The notes under the pieces are model-generated. The model did no database searches and was not told the DNA's origin. It worked only from the letters and a program-made list of their open reading frames with translations. Position numbers and translations under genes: made by a program. Positions 10,306 to 23,000 of a DNA stretch of 64,000 nucleotides are shown here, one piece after another (the stretch's first letter is position 1; each line of letters starts with the position of its first letter). The stretch lies in the NCBI GenBank assembly GCA_037576215.1, contig JBANDB010000003.1:4588001-4652000 (forward strand), given 5' to 3'. The stretch comes from Armillaria gallica. Lineage: Eukaryota > Basidiomycota > Agaricomycetes > Agaricales > Physalacriaceae.

Positions 10306-12254
10306 AGTGTGCCAGAGCGGACCGTCTGTGCCAACACATATGGCGGGACATTGCACATGCCAACCTTTCCCACAATGCTGCGTAGATTGTCTGTCCGGTT
10401 CACAAGCATGGAGGTCACTCCGCTGCCGTGGATCGCAAGCGCAATCAAGGCGTTGGGTTTATCTGATACGAGGACCTTCACCATCACCCCGTTATCCAGA
10501 TCCAGTAAGGACCCATTCGCTCGTGGCTCCTCTTTCTCCCTGTGCGGATTCCAGTTCGGGATGAGCTGGCGGTCTCCCCATTCAATAAGCTCCGCAAGCT
10601 TTGGGTCTTGCGCGCCAAGGCGATGCTGAGGTTCGTATCCCCAGAGGTTGTCATCGAGGAATATCCACCCATCACGCTGCAGGTATATCGTTCCAATCGC
10701 CATTTCGAACATGACGTATACGCTGGAGCTGACCCAAATAATCGCGATGAAAGCCTTCCACAAGCCTCGGCTGACCAGACCGATTCCAGCCACCCATACC
10801 AAGGAGAGGAGAATCCCAGACAGCCATCTAAACCCGCGCATGTCCTTATTGGTGTACAACCCAAAAGGATCTCTTTCCAAAGAAGGTCGCAACCCTACCG
10901 TCTGACTTCCAATCACACAGAGGGGAGTCATGATCCCCTTACCGTCTGTCGCTCCCACTGGAAACGCGTAGACAATTGGCTCCAGCCTTTCGTTTCCTAC
11001 TACAGGTCGGATGGGAGGGCCCAACCAGCCGCCTTTTCCCAAGCTGCATACCGCCGCCAAGCTCGCTGCATTGTAAAACCCTTGGTTTAGCTCCAGCAAC
11101 CAAGCGAGATCTGTCCACCCGTTTTCTCCTTTCAGATCCTCGAGCCGCGCCCGACGAGGTAGCAACCCATTCAATGCCTTCCCGAGGAACTTGTGCTCCT
11201 CAAATCCCTTCCCAGCGAGGTCCCGGGTGATAGCTTCAACCACGAACGCATGAATGGCGTTCTGCCAGGAAACCGAACCGGAATTGGTGGAGTGCTGCAT
11301 GATAGCATACAGATGCCAACGGTTGTCATGTGCAGCCTTCGTTTGCATCTGCTCGCGAAAGGCGCGAGCAGACTCCTGGTATGCACAAGTCTTTAGTGGA
11401 AGCGAGGGGTCCTGCTGTCGCTGCCTGGTAAGGCGGATGACCGCCGAGGCGTGGAGAATTTCGCCGATAGTGAAGCGGCGTGTGCCCCAGCTGCAGGCAG
11501 TCGAGGTATGGTCGCAGTCCTCCTCATGGCAGAAGACGGCAACTTGGGATGCGTTGCGAAAGATACCGGCAAGACGTCCGAGCTCTTGGGATCTTTCTGG
11601 GCTATCCTCGGGCTGTCCAATGTCGGACAAGCAGAATTCGTCCAGCCATATGTATTCGGTACGGTCCCCCGCGTCGTGAGTCGCGGAGCAATACTCGTTG
11701 AGGAGTCTTTCAGCGATGCGTTTTCGGTCCCTCAATGTGAACCGACGCTCCTCTGTTGGCGGAGCCTCCACGGACAACCCAGCTTCCTGAAATAACACGT
11801 ACGCACTATCCATGGGATAGCTGAGCGCGGTGTATCCCTGGTTTCTGACCTCCTCCGACCAGACAACCTGCTGTGATTGTACAATGGCGCCATCTACAAT
11901 CTGGACGCTCAGCAGCCACCTTGGAGTAGAACCGGTGGGTGCGTAAGCCGCCGTACCTCCACCTGGAGCGGTAGTCAATACCGCGTCAGGCGTGGACGCA
12001 AGCTCCAACGTCCAAGATGCCTTAGCAAAGTTGGAGATGTGCTGATAGAGCTTGTGGGGTATCAGCACATAGAGGGGAGCAAAAACGAGCTTGAGCAGGA
12101 CACGGAGGCACTGGGCAAGAAGATGGAAGGTGTCGGTGCTCATGCAAAAAAACACACATGGAGCTTTGACATTAGGGTCCTCAATGAAAAGGCGTCTCAA
12201 TCGGATGCGGGGGAGGCCCACTGAAAAGGAGACGGACAGAGCAGCACTTGCCAT
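10158..12254 (-). CDS. HET-like domain protein with C-terminal membrane segments
   Basis: A single 698-residue frame. The middle part reads GYTALSYPMDSA, then YIWLDEFCLSD, then RSQELGRLAGIFRNASQVAV, CDHTSTACSWGTRRFTIGEI. This follows the order of the heterokaryon-incompatibility (HET) domain: YxALSY, the YIWLDxxC block, ER/RLAxIFxxA and the final W..R..T..E. Two or three hydrophobic helices follow in the second half (around FRWLSGILLSLVWVAGIGLV and KAFIAIIWVSSSVYVMFEM). HET proteins trigger non-self cell death in ascomycetes; the role of this agaricomycete branch is not established. Its 3' end occurs as degenerate copies at 37.6 and 42.7 kb. A further 3' exon beyond 10158 is possible. Confidence 0.75.
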   Translation of the reverse strand: MASAALSVSFSVGLPRIRLRRLFIEDPNVKAPCVFFCMSTDTFHLLAQCLRVLLKLVFAPLYVLIPHKLYQHISNFAKASWTLELASTPDAVLTTAPGGGTAAYAPTGSTPRWLLSVQIVDGAIVQSQQVVWSEEVRNQGYTALSYPMDSAYVLFQEAGLSVEAPPTEERRFTLRDRKRIAERLLNEYCSATHDAGDRTEYIWLDEFCLSDIGQPEDSPERSQELGRLAGIFRNASQVAVFCHEEDCDHTSTACSWGTRRFTIGEILHASAVIRLTRQRQQDPSLPLKTCAYQESARAFREQMQTKAAHDNRWHLYAIMQHSTNSGSVSWQNAIHAFVVEAITRDLAGKGFEEHKFLGKALNGLLPRRARLEDLKGENGWTDLAWLLELNQGFYNAASLAAVCSLGKGGWLGPPIRPVVGNERLEPIVYAFPVGATDGKGIMTPLCVIGSQTVGLRPSLERDPFGLYTNKDMRGFRWLSGILLSLVWVAGIGLVSRGLWKAFIAIIWVSSSVYVMFEMAIGTIYLQRDGWIFLDDNLWGYEPQHRLGAQDPKLAELIEWGDRQLIPNWNPHREKEEPRANGSLLDLDNGVMVKVLVSDKPNALIALAIHGSGVTSMLVNRTDNLRSIVGKVGMCNVPPYVLAQTVRSGTLSISIPSVNTIVSEDGFRPPISIKFVAVSLPSDFSRFSSKLAESSPFQE

Positions 12255-13753
12255 ACTGATATGGATATGGTCTGCTTTCGTTGGGGGTATTCAGATGAGT
12301 CTACGGTGTGCGTTTTACAGTGCTCTTGTACGCCCGGCTTTTGATGAAGAAGATTAATAGCAGTAACCTTTCCCAGCGCTATTTTGTCAAATCAGAAGCC
12401 AATGGCTGTTTTCGAAAGTACGTTGTTCGAAATTCGACTCTGGTCTGATCCCTAATACTAAGTTTTCGTAGGCCAGGATCTACGGAATGCATTTCCGTCT
12501 GTTGGTGGCGGCTGTGGTATGTTGGTGGTTAGTTCTTTTGATCGTAGAATTGTATGTGTCAAGCAAAACTATCCCACTTTTTGGCACATGCTCAGTCAGA
12601 ATTAAGAACTTTTCTCTTACAGAGACTTCTCTACCGCAATACTCCTTATTTCCTCAGAAATCACTAGATGCTTGTCACGCAGATGTCGATGATAATCTAA
12701 CCTACACAAGAAAATCATGACGGGGTTCGCACGTCGCAATCCATCTAGATGTTAATCGCCACATGCTTTCATCATTTTCTCGCAAAAGATCGACAATCTT
12801 CCCACCGCAAAATCAGATCGTACTCATTTAGTCGAATGTGCAATCCCATGACCAACAGAATTCTATCCCAGCGCTGGTTCATCCAGTGAATAGGTCTATG
12901 ATGGTCTTGTTCATCTGAGTTGGATGTTGATTGAGCGTGCACTTCCAGCGCATTCGGCGCAGCGAGTAGCCTAACCTGTGAGATTCCAGTCCCACGCAGT
13001 ATGCCAAACAGCTATGATTTCCGTTTCCTATCGCCCCGGGATTCTCAAGATTTGGTTTTATGCGTATAAGGAATGTTTGCGTGGCTTTTAATGAGCGAAA
13101 ATGAGTGTGTTCTTTCTGTTTCTTTGTTGGCGGATATGGTACTCTTCGGGTTTTACCGAAGGCACTGCCGCGCTCGCAGGATGCGGGTACTAGTACTACT
13201 CACGGTCTATATTAAAAATCAGCAAGTGCTTAGTTCCTTAGAGTGCCTGTAACAAATTAGCGAACATTATCTGATGACATATCTGCCGATCCAAACCTTT
13301 CAAGTTCCAAACGATCGATCTTCAGCAGCATATAGTAGCAAATTCGAAAGTTCTAGCGCCGTTGTTGTGGAATGCCAGTAGTATTCGAATGAGTCGGCTC
13401 GAGATACCGTCTTGACGTGCTTTCCTATGCATGCACCAGTGAGTAGCCATTTATTAGCATTTCCAGGCTGGTAAACGTATCTTGCCTGGAACAAGCGAAA
13501 ATTTTCGGTACCGGTACATTTTTGCGACTGACAATTTCACAAATGTTGGTTGTGAGCAAATCCTCGATGCATTGTGACCAGTAGCGCTGGGGTTGGGAAG
13601 ATTAGAATGATTTTATGCGTAAAGTATCGTTACAATATACAATGGAACACTTCTACTATACAATTGCTGTCTAAAGAAATGCCCGTGAGTTTTGATGTTA
13701 TCGCAACAAATCAGATCTTGATTGGGACCGTCCAAGCCGCATCCCTCAGTGCT
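12255..13753. other. Gene-poor stretch, nothing recognised
   Basis: About 1.5 kb upstream of the HET-like gene. Only short frames are open (for example 12487-12720 + and 13300-13494 -) and none shows a domain or a credible splice chain. It may include the HET-like gene promoter. Confidence 0.5.
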
Positions 13754-14440
13754 CTACTTCTGGAAGAGGAACAAGATGGTACCGCCAGGAATCCCACCTA
13801 TGCCATTCGCCCCAACTGTATCCAACTGGGTCATCAGACGTTGTGTCCGAGACTGCGAGTCCTTCCTCAACTTGGGTTCAGGAACGTGCAGTAATTCTCG
13901 GAGGATGCCGTCTTGGATATCTTTGTGGTTATTGCTGCCTATATAGTTAATGTGCTTCCATTCACCAAGGGCCGCCAAACCCTCTTTCTTCTTCTGTGCA
14001 TACTACGGAAAGGAGGAAATGTAAGGCTACGCAAAAATATTGAGAAATATAACGTACGGCTTTATCCATCTTATTCAACGTGCTCACGCTGACCTGGAAT
14101 GCTGCCACGAAGCCTTTATGCAACTCAGAGTCGGAATCATTGTCGTCTGATCCTGGACTGAGTTCGGTTTGAGAAGACGAGGATACGGACTGAACGTCGC
14201 AAGGCCATTTAAGATGTTCGTGGGTTTTGCCGAGTGTGTCTAGATGGATCCGGAAGATGTCACGAAGCTGGAAAAGATACAAAACTGACACCAATACAAT
14301 GAGGACACATACTGATCCATGAGGGCTGGGGGCTGGACCTGTTCAAAAGAAAATCAGTGTGACATTTAAGCGGTGAGAGAGGGAGTTCACCAATAAAATT
14401 GATCCTGACACCTCCTGCCTTCGAACTCAATAAGAAAACG
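13754..14440 (-). CDS. Hypothetical protein, unrecognised
   Basis: Several minus-strand exons can be joined. A core exon gives LRDIFRIHLDTLGKTHEHLK with a Ser/Asp-rich tail. It is followed, across an intron with good GTACGT...CCGTAG borders, by YAQKKKEGLAALGEWKHINY and a C-terminal part ending GGTILFLFQK before the stop at 13754. Upstream pieces around 14300-14440 are plausible (VRINFIGPAPSPHGS) but the true start is uncertain; an ATG near 14573 could not be joined in phase. No family is recognised. The splice chain favours a real gene over chance, but only modestly. Confidence 0.4.
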
Positions 14441-14854
14441 ACTGAAAACCAATTAGGCTATGTTTTTCTTGGAATGCAAGTGTGAACATTATACGCACAA
14501 CTGCTCTGACTTGTCTTGTTGAATGTGTTAACATATTCTTGACGTTCAGCTGTCGGTGTTTACCTTGACGCATGGTTAGATAAGATGCCGATGAAATGGT
14601 CAACCCTTACTGAGTAGTCGATAATAGCTATAGTGCATCTTCTTGCAGTATGTTTTGAGAATGTTGAGAGTGAACGTATACTTAGTGAGAAACTAGGACA
14701 CTGTCGTCTAATGGGGGTATCCCGGAAGCTGGAGTTACGTCTTCGGTCCGATGAGCGGCCGAACTCAACAGATGTAAACAAAATTTACGTCGGCTAACGG
14801 AAGTCTAAACGCATGCCCTGTAATGCACACTCCACCTGAGCGACCCTCTATACC

Positions 14855-17461
14855 ATGTCGTTCGTGACAAGCCGGTTCATTTTCGTATTCCTTCTGGTCT
14901 TGAACGCGGTTATTCTATCACGGAGCCGCTACGGCCAAGTTTCAGATGTGTCACTGCTTCACGGGGAGAATAGTTTGGTCAAGCGGATTTCGTTGGAATT
15001 GAGGAATCTAGCGGTCTCAACAGAGGAACCACCTACGGACGAGGTGATTTCCTTGTCCTACTTGCGATGTTGATGTATAACGGTGTCCTCAGTGTCGTCC
15101 AATTACCTTTCCTTCTAGCCTTCAGTGCGCCCATGTCGAGACCCAATGTCCAAGCCCCGGAACATTCCTTTCCATCAACTATCTTCGAGACTACTTTTGC
15201 ACCAAGCCACAATTACGATCACTCGCTTTCGTAGGCCTCATTGTCTGGCTCATCTTTCTCTTCTCGACTCTCGGCATCAGTGCCTCGGATTTCTTCACGC
15301 CAAATCTTGCTACCATCGCGCAGCTGCTGGGACTTGACGAGAACGTCGCCGGTGTGACGTTTTTGGCATTTGGGAATGGCAGTCCGGATGTCTTCTCCAC
15401 GTTTTCGGCAATGCGAGCCAACTCCGGAAGTCTCGCCATCGGGGAATTGCTTGGAGCCGCGTCCTTCATTGTCTCCTGCGTCGTGGGGTCTATGTGTATC
15501 ATCAAGCCGTTTGAGGTAAACCGTAACCATTTCTTACGTGATGTGGGATTCTTCACTGTCGCGGTCAGCCTTCTCTTGGTTATCTTGTGGGACGGTCACA
15601 TCCGGCCATGGGAGGCAGCAATCATGATTGTTCTGTATCTCATCTACGTCACCTATGTCGTCGTTGGAACCTGGTGGGGGAGGAGGCGTAGTATGCGAAG
15701 ACTGAACGAAAGTTTGGCACGCTCAGAGTACGCCGACGATGCGACATTGCAGCAAGAGCCCTACAGGGACGACCGTAAGTTTTGTAAACCCTTTGTTGCA
15801 CCCCCAATAATTCAAATCCTGTAGCCTCGTCTCCGCCACCAAGGCTAACAGTTCCGCAACCACCTTCTCAGCGCGTTCGCGCTATATCTGCTCCAGGCCC
15901 TCTGCGACTACAAACCGACCTTCCTGCAAGGCCCCGTTCCCGCTCGCCATCGCCATCCGCCTCATATAGTCATATGCCGTCATTCTCTTTAGTCGGTGCT
16001 CTTGAGTTTCGTCAAGTGGTGACGTCGCTTCGCCACGAGGCGGCTAGTTCGTCCTTAAACATGTTTGAAAGTCAGACACCATATGCCGGAGGCCATTACC
16101 ATTCCCACTCTTGGTCGCGTCCTCGCACACCCAATAGAGAGATTGATCCGTGGGATACAACGCTAGGGCTACCTTTGAACGAACGCCCACCTCAGCTTCT
16201 TGTGACACCAGCTACCTCAGGTGAAGCTGAGGAGATTCATGAAAATGGCCGTTATTTGGACGACGTCTCTCCTTCGACAATGGCGACATCGCTCCCATCC
16301 ATCGCGCGAACAGTATCCGACACTGAGACGGACTCGCAGACGTATGTCTCGTCTCCGCCAACTGGCATGCTTCATATCCTAGGAGAGATATATCATACCC
16401 TATTTCCATCCCTGCATCGATTCCGCAGTCAGAGCGTGCTCGGAAAAGTAGCGTCTGTATTTGCAGCTCCCGCCGTCATGATGCTGACATTGACGTTACC
16501 TGTCGTCGTAACGCCTTATGGTCATTCGCATCATTCCCTGGAAAAGACGTTGGGAAGTGATGCCGATCTAATTGACTTTGAGGAAGAAGGTATTGAGCGA
16601 GTGTTGATTGCCGAGGAGGAAGTACAAGAAGATATGCATGGCGTCACTTTCAACAAGTGGCTCACAGCTGCTCAGTGTGTCCTTGGCCCCTTGTTCTGTG
16701 TCGGTGTGCTTTTCAGTATGTTCGTTCAACTCCTTACCTAGTGCATCATCTGATCAGTTTCGTAGGCGGAACTTCCCAGCTTCCATGGCTGTTACTCGCT
16801 GCAGGTATCACTGGTTTCGCAGCGGCTATCTTAGTAGCTGTTTTCGCGGAGAAGGGAGAGCACCCAACCTTCCGGATGACACGCTGTTCTATGGGCTTCT
16901 TTGTTGCTGTAGTGTGGATAATGGCCATAGCTGATGAAGTTGTCAACGTCCTACAGGTAAGAGAATCATCATCGCCTACTGCTGTTCATCTACATACCAG
17001 ACTCCCTTAGACTTTTGGCTTTATCTTTGGACTATCAGATGCCATCATCGGACTGACCATCTTTGCCGTTGGCAATTCACTGGCTGATCTGGTGGCCAAT
17101 ATGAGTGTAGCCGTGAGTGTCCACTACCCGCGTCCCTTCCGAAAAATGATATATATTTATTGCCTAGGTCTTTGCTCCCATCATGGGCTTCTCGGCATGT
17201 TTCGGCGGACCGATGTTGAACATCCTCCTTGGCGTAGGCATCTCCGGGATGTATATAACGTCCCATACGTCGGAACCCTACGAGCTGCATTTTGGAACAA
17301 CGCTCTTTGTATGTACGATAGGGCTGATAACGTTGTTGGTGACAACGCTCATCGTAGTGCCGTATAACGGATATTTCCTGTCACGGCCGTGGGGCATATT
17401 TCTGATACTCTCTTATATGACTATCATGGTTATCAACGTTGTTGTTGAGCTGAAAGGGTAA
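14855..17461 (+). CDS. Sodium/calcium exchanger family membrane protein (NCKX6/YDL206W type)
   Basis: Six exons (14855..15043, 15126..15774, 15825..16715, 16766..16956, 17011..17112, 17168..17461) join in phase to 771 residues. A signal-like N-terminus precedes a Cys-containing loop (QCAHVETQCPSPGTF). The first alpha repeat is FLAFGNGSPDVFSTF (about 140-155). The second is LTIFAVGNSLADLVANMSVA (about 655-674). GNGSPD and GNSLAD are the ion-coordinating motifs. A long Ser/Pro-rich cytosolic loop lies between two sets of membrane helices. This matches cation/Ca2+ exchangers of organelle membranes (yeast YDL206W, animal NCLX), exporting Ca2+ against Na+ or another cation. Which membrane it uses is not visible. 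Confidence 0.92.
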
Positions 17462-17663
17462 TTCCGGGGCTGCTCTATCTACGTGCATCATATGTACATT
17501 ATCAGGATCTTTCACGTACTTATTTAATTATATACACAGCTTTATAACAGCTTTGCATCGCATCGATATCAGCGATGCACTGCCTCCGACTTGATATAAA
17601 CAGCCATCTTACTTTGAACAGCATCGTACTACCTGGTTCATCCTCGCTGATACCTAGTACAGT

Positions 17664-18479
17664 ATGTCGCCAAATCATCGTCGCAAAAGCATCGATTCAT
17701 CAGATTCCAGCTCCAGCTCCAGCTCCGACTCTGATTCTTCGCACAAGAAGTACGGGAAGGTGAAGAAGGATAAAAAGGACAAGAAAGATAAGAAGAGCAA
17801 GAAAGACAAGATGGAACATATCGGTGCTCCAGGATTCCCCCAGCTGACGCCCCCGATGCCTCAGCCCCATTTTGACCAGCAGCGCGCGGCGGCGCCCATC
17901 CAGCAGGCACCCAGCTCTGGCTTCCGTATTCCGCTGCACTTGTCCTCTACCTTCCCGCAGCGGGATCTCGCTGGCCCGCCCCCATGCCAAGATCTCGACG
18001 GGTCCCCCGTTTACATTGGCTCTGCCATCTTCGACAAATCTGTTCATCCGTGCAAGATCGGGCCTCATCTTCATATCCCTTGCTCGGTCGCCTATGGCGG
18101 CGGCGAAGTGGGCCACCAGGGGCGTTACGATCTCCTCCCGTTCACCCCCGATACCATGGAATTCGTACGCACCTCTCAGGGGCGCGTCCCGGTTGGCAGG
18201 AGGCCGGTCGAGGGTGGGTACGAGGAGGACGGGACGCCGTTGTACCATGCGGTGGGCGTGATCGACGGGGTTAAAGTACCAGGAAAGACAGGCGCTCACT
18301 TGTAGGTGTCTCGATTTTTTGGATGTGTACTAGCTGGCTGATTTCTTGTCTAGGGGCGGATGCAACGTCTCCTTTGGCGGAGGCGAGCATGTTGTTAGAG
18401 ATAACTATGAAATCTTGTGCGTACAAGTCCCTCTTTACATTGAATATTATTTAACTGTATCGGTAGGTGCTGGAAGTAA
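17664..18479 (+). CDS. DM9/DUF3421 repeat protein with Ser- and Lys-rich N-terminus
   Basis: Exons 17664..18301, 18354..18416 and 18467..18479 join in phase to 237 residues. Residues about 8-28 are almost all Ser and Asp, and about 32-50 are Lys/Asp repeats. From about residue 105 come two DM9 units: SPVYIGSAIFDKSVHPCKIG..., then GTPLYHAVGVIDGVKVPGKT, closing with GGGEHVVRDNYEILCWK, the typical DUF3421 ending. Animal DM9 proteins can bind mannose or respond to pathogens; the fungal role is unknown. The charged tail looks suited to nucleic-acid or nuclear contacts, which is only inference. Confidence 0.85.
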
Positions 18480-18622
18480 TGGTGGAAGTGTATGAATGAG
18501 TAGTTCGTAGCGTGTAACTGGATGTAACAATGGATTTATTTCAATGTAAAAATCGCTTCGTAGTTCGTACGCAAGACCAGGGTAACCCGGATTAGGACGA
18601 AGCCTCTTCCTTCGTCACACTC

Positions 18623-20095
18623 ATGCCTGAAATTATCAAGAGGCAGGCTGGCCACGCATATACATGTAAGTATCACCAATACTTGCTAATTGACTTCTTG
18701 TCAACTTTACCTCCACTTTCGCAGTGACCAGTGGTGTTCCACAGGAACTCATAGAGCGAATCATTGACAATCTCGAAGACGATCTCGTTGCTTTACTCAA
18801 CTGCTCCCTCGTTTGCAAGTCTTGGGTAGTTCGCAGTCGTTTCTACATCTTCCGGGTACTCGATGTTGACATCAAACTGGGAAACAATGCTCGGCCCGCC
18901 GGGGCACAGAGTTTCCGGGATGACGATACTATCCGGGATCTTGCCCGCATTTTGTCCAGACGATGCACGCGTCTTCACGACTGTTTTACGAACGGCTCCT
19001 ACGTTCCACAACTCATTCGTTCCCTCCGTCTCAGTCTTGACATGGACTTTGCCCGTTTCCATCAAGCTCCGCCGTTGTCACAGATACTTTCAGAACCTCA
19101 ACGTGTTCAGCACCTTCAACTTGACGTGCGATATCTCCGCGAGATTTCCCCCACCGTCAAGGCTGCAATTCATGGCTTGCTTCAATTGCAGTCGCTCACT
19201 CGACTGGATATCAGCATTTCTCCCTCAGATGATTATTACGGTCTTATTCCCCTCTTGAGCTGGACTTCGAGCTCCGTGACAGAGCTGAGGCTCACCAGCA
19301 TAGGCACGTTTGGCCCGCGAATGCGACTACCACATATCTTCAACCCTGACATGGGTGCACGAAAAGCAGCCATCCACACCTTACATCTAGATCTATCTAA
19401 CCCCCGAACGTTGGATGTTATCTGCCCTTGGCTTACGCATTCGCAGTCACCCTTCGACTTTTCCTCTCTTCGTCAGTTACACGTTTGGGCCCACAATTTT
19501 GACTACCAAACTGCCATGGCGCCTCTTCTCCGCGCTGCCACCTCGTTGGAACATTTAGAAGTGAACGTTTTGAATCATGACATATCCTATTGTACGTCTC
19601 TCATTCAAGCGCTTAAACCTCCAGTTCAATGAAGTCATAGCTTTTTTTACTGCACCCAATGAGACGCATCTCTTACCTAACCTTCGGTTCCTCAAATTCT
19701 CTACTCGAAGTGGCGACACACATTTCACACCCGTTAGCCATATCGATAATATGCTCTCCCGCATAGTATCTCCCATGCTAGAAGAGGTTCAGATTGACGT
19801 CAGTGTTCGGGGCCCTTTCAAGGTCTACCCCACCGTCATAGAGCTTTTCTGCACCGCAACGAGGTGGGCCCAGGTCGATGCTTGGCTTGCCGGTCCTGTG
19901 CACCACAATCTCCGCAAGGCCGAGATTCACATTGACTTTGACCAAGATGTGGGTTCAACATGGCCTAGCATGGACCAGAGAAGGGCAGCGATAACAGCTC
20001 ACTTCCCGCTTGCTGAAGCATCTGCCGTATTCAATCTTATTCTAACGAATAGCGTCTACGATCGGGCTCTCATGTGCAGAAGTGTATTCCCATAG
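18623..20095 (+). CDS. F-box protein, leucine-rich C-terminus
   Basis: Exon 1 (18623..18665, MPEIIKRQAGHAYT) joins in phase across a clean GTAAGT...GCAG intron to 18725. The joined reading continues GVPQELIERIIDNLEDDLV..CSLVCKSW, a fungal F-box (residues about 18-55). The rest is leucine rich (LRLSLDMDF, LRQLHVWAHNF, LEHLEVN). Near 19560-19620 the frame changes. A 43-bp intron with a weak donor (GTTTTG...TCAAG) would restore it to LNLQFNEVIAFF; otherwise this is a frameshift. The second part ends at 20095. The protein is probably an SCF ubiquitin-ligase adaptor of unknown target. Confidence 0.75.
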
Positions 20096-23000
20096 ACTGA
20101 ACGATAGCATCCGCGTACTTTTTCATAGATGACGATAAAACATGTATACTCGCACACAATGCTGAAGCGGCCCTGTTTCGATATTTGAATGCTCCATGTC
20201 CAGGGGATGATGAAGATCGAGGTATCCCTGCTTATCTCTTCTGAAGCCATCCTTGATTGTTCTAGGGTGGGTAAAGGTGGGTCAGGTGTATGTAGCGATA
20301 AGAAAAACCGGAGAACACTACGCCCGAGTACCTGCCCACAGCACGGCTAGAAACCCGAATCGACTAGCACCAATGAGAAATGAGCTTCGACGTCTTTCAC
20401 GAGGTGAACGAATCCTCGGCTTCGTTGATATCCGTCTCGGAGCTACACTTGCAGCGGAACAAATGCCTGTTCTTGTCTTTGTTGGATCCTCAAACATAGC
20501 CAACGCGTAATGCGCTTCTGTCTTCTAGTCTATTGATGATCGATCAAGAACGGTGACTCCGCCCTCGGAGGGTGTGATGATTCTGAAAGTTTTTGATGAT
20601 TGGCCGTGGTTGTGAACGGGTTAAAGTACAACAGGGTCGTGCCTGCCACCCTGGTCCTGTTAAGCGTTGGGCTTATACAGGGAGGGGGGCCAGAAGTGTT
20701 GCCCGACGTCCTTTGAAACCGACTCAGGCGTGAGATACATCTAGAGCAAAGGGTCCGATTGAATGAGAGTCTCGAGGCCTTCGGTAGGATCGCCATTAAG
20801 GGGCCGGGACGTTGGGGTGAGAGACCTCTATCCTCGATATCAGCACTTGAAGCAGTGAAAAATGAAGAAAAGACCCGGCCTTTCCAGTTCGAAGTGTAAG
20901 AGCTCCGATAAGTCGACTTGGTTCTTCCATCTTGAGGGACTTATCAGAAGAGACAACCTCCTCCTGGCCAGGGTCGCCGCCTACACGATGCCAGAGAAGG
21001 ACAGCCATCATAGAACATCTCGTCACCTATCTGGTGACTTCTTGAGCGCCTCGACTAGATCAATCTCCGAGGTCCGCGTTTGATTGAATGAATTCTAACA
21101 GGTATCGTTGCTGATGCGATGGTTGTAAGAGGGTATACATATATATTGTTGACGTCGTTAGATTATTGTCAATCCGTTTGTGCCTACGGCGGCAGCAGTA
21201 ATGAATAGATAGACGTCAGCGGGCGCTTCAAGTTGTTCACTAGAAGATTCCCTTACCTAGATACCCTCGAAACTGCGCCGCAAAGGCCTGCCGCGATAGG
21301 TTAGATCATCTGCTCTGATGGTAAGGACGACATTGCTTTACCATACTTGATACCCGGTGAGGTTCCATGACAGCATATATGTATTGAAGGACTAAGGCGG
21401 GTTCCATACCTGCCGTGCAATTCGTACGACTCTGGTGAAATTCACTTTTAAAGTGTGCTATTCGCCTTCAAATGGACCGTTTCAATCGCTCGTCGCAGCT
21501 TTTCTCTTCGGCGTTCCTATGTTCCTGAAGGAAGCGAGGATCGTTGGAAGAAATGTCGATCGAAGAACTTAGTGAATTGTATAGGCAGGGTCAGACTCTA
21601 CTACCGGAAGATAAGCACGCAAAGGGAAATCAAGGCTCAAAGTTACGTACATTTGTGATGAGCTTCGCAATGTATATCATAATTTGAATCCAAAACCCGG
21701 TAGGGAAAATTATATGAAAGAAACGGTGAAACAATTCACCAATTGTAGTTTTGTTAACAGGACACACGGTAGCGCCTAGGACGTGCGGCCAGGAATGATC
21801 CATGAGGTCAAGTGACGCTTAGATGCATATGTGAATTGCAAGGCCTGGACTCTGAAATAGCTGCCAGCAGGCGGTACTACACGTTGGTGACGACCTGGCA
21901 CCATGCTCTGAGCAGATCAGGTCGCTTTATCCCATTCCATCCATTTCGAAGCTCTCGTAAGTGATAATATTCACAACAAGATCTTAATGTACGCCGTAAT
22001 GAGTATTTAAAAAGCCCGAATGACGTTCTCACCTGAAAGGAAACCTGTAGCTTGAAAGTATCTCAGCTGGAATATTAGACTCAGATATTGTCAGCTCTTA
22101 CATTCAATTCCAAGAGGCGGGACTGACCCGACTTGCCCGACTGTATTGAAAGAATTTTTGTTCGGAACGGCGAATACAAACATGATCAGAAAAGGAAGAC
22201 TGAACCGTGAAAAGAATGGTACTTGTCCTAAGCTTACTACTACGCATTATTCTACACTCCGGCGCATCCTGTGATACCTCGGCGATTGAATGGAATCCGG
22301 GTAGACTTCGGCGACTGCGTCAAAGTGACAGACTTCTCAAAGCAATTCTGGCTATTGAGGTAGACCAAAAAAAAATGGGAATTTCGCTGACAGAAACTTA
22401 GATGACGTTCGATATGGTAGCGGAAACTCGGACCGACTCCGAGTCGGAACCAAACCCGATCTTCTCAACTTCCAAGTCCGTTAGGAGTAACATTATTTCT
22501 TTTTCCCTCAAGGTACGTCAATCCAATTTCCACGGCAATAGGACCCCACGGGTAGACAGCTTCAATGTCACGGATGACTCTTTGTATTCTCGTCGACCGG
22601 TGCACGGTATAAGCGTAAGTTACTTTCTGGCTGTAGTAGGTCACCGCATTGACCAGTCGAGGTTACTATAGTTGTGGCGTCCACGTCTGACATCACGCAT
22701 TACACCAGGACACCTCTAGCACTCCTGCGATCTCCGTCACCATGCGACTTTTCCTTTGTTCGGTGGTTCGACGCTCAACTTCCCATCGAAATAACTTTGC
22801 GAACGTTGCCTTCTTGTTGACGTTTTGCCCCATGCTTCATGTGCTGCACCGACACGGAGTAAAGAAAAGAAGCCGCGCGCGCTTGGGTCAAAAAATGCAG
22901 CATCAGCAGACGCGTCATTGTGTAAATTTTCCGCTTATTGGCGTGGTTTGGACGCGATATTGTGGCTCTCAGGAACGGGCCCGATCTGACTCTGTGAGGT

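Noticed and set aside
10237..12224. Several long plus-strand frames (10237-10629, 10542-11090, 11254-11679, 11877-12224)
   Set aside because: They are antisense shadows of the continuous 698-residue HET-like frame and have no domains.
20253..20510. Open frame in the gene-poor region
   Set aside because: No recognisable domain and overlapped by a minus-strand frame of similar length.
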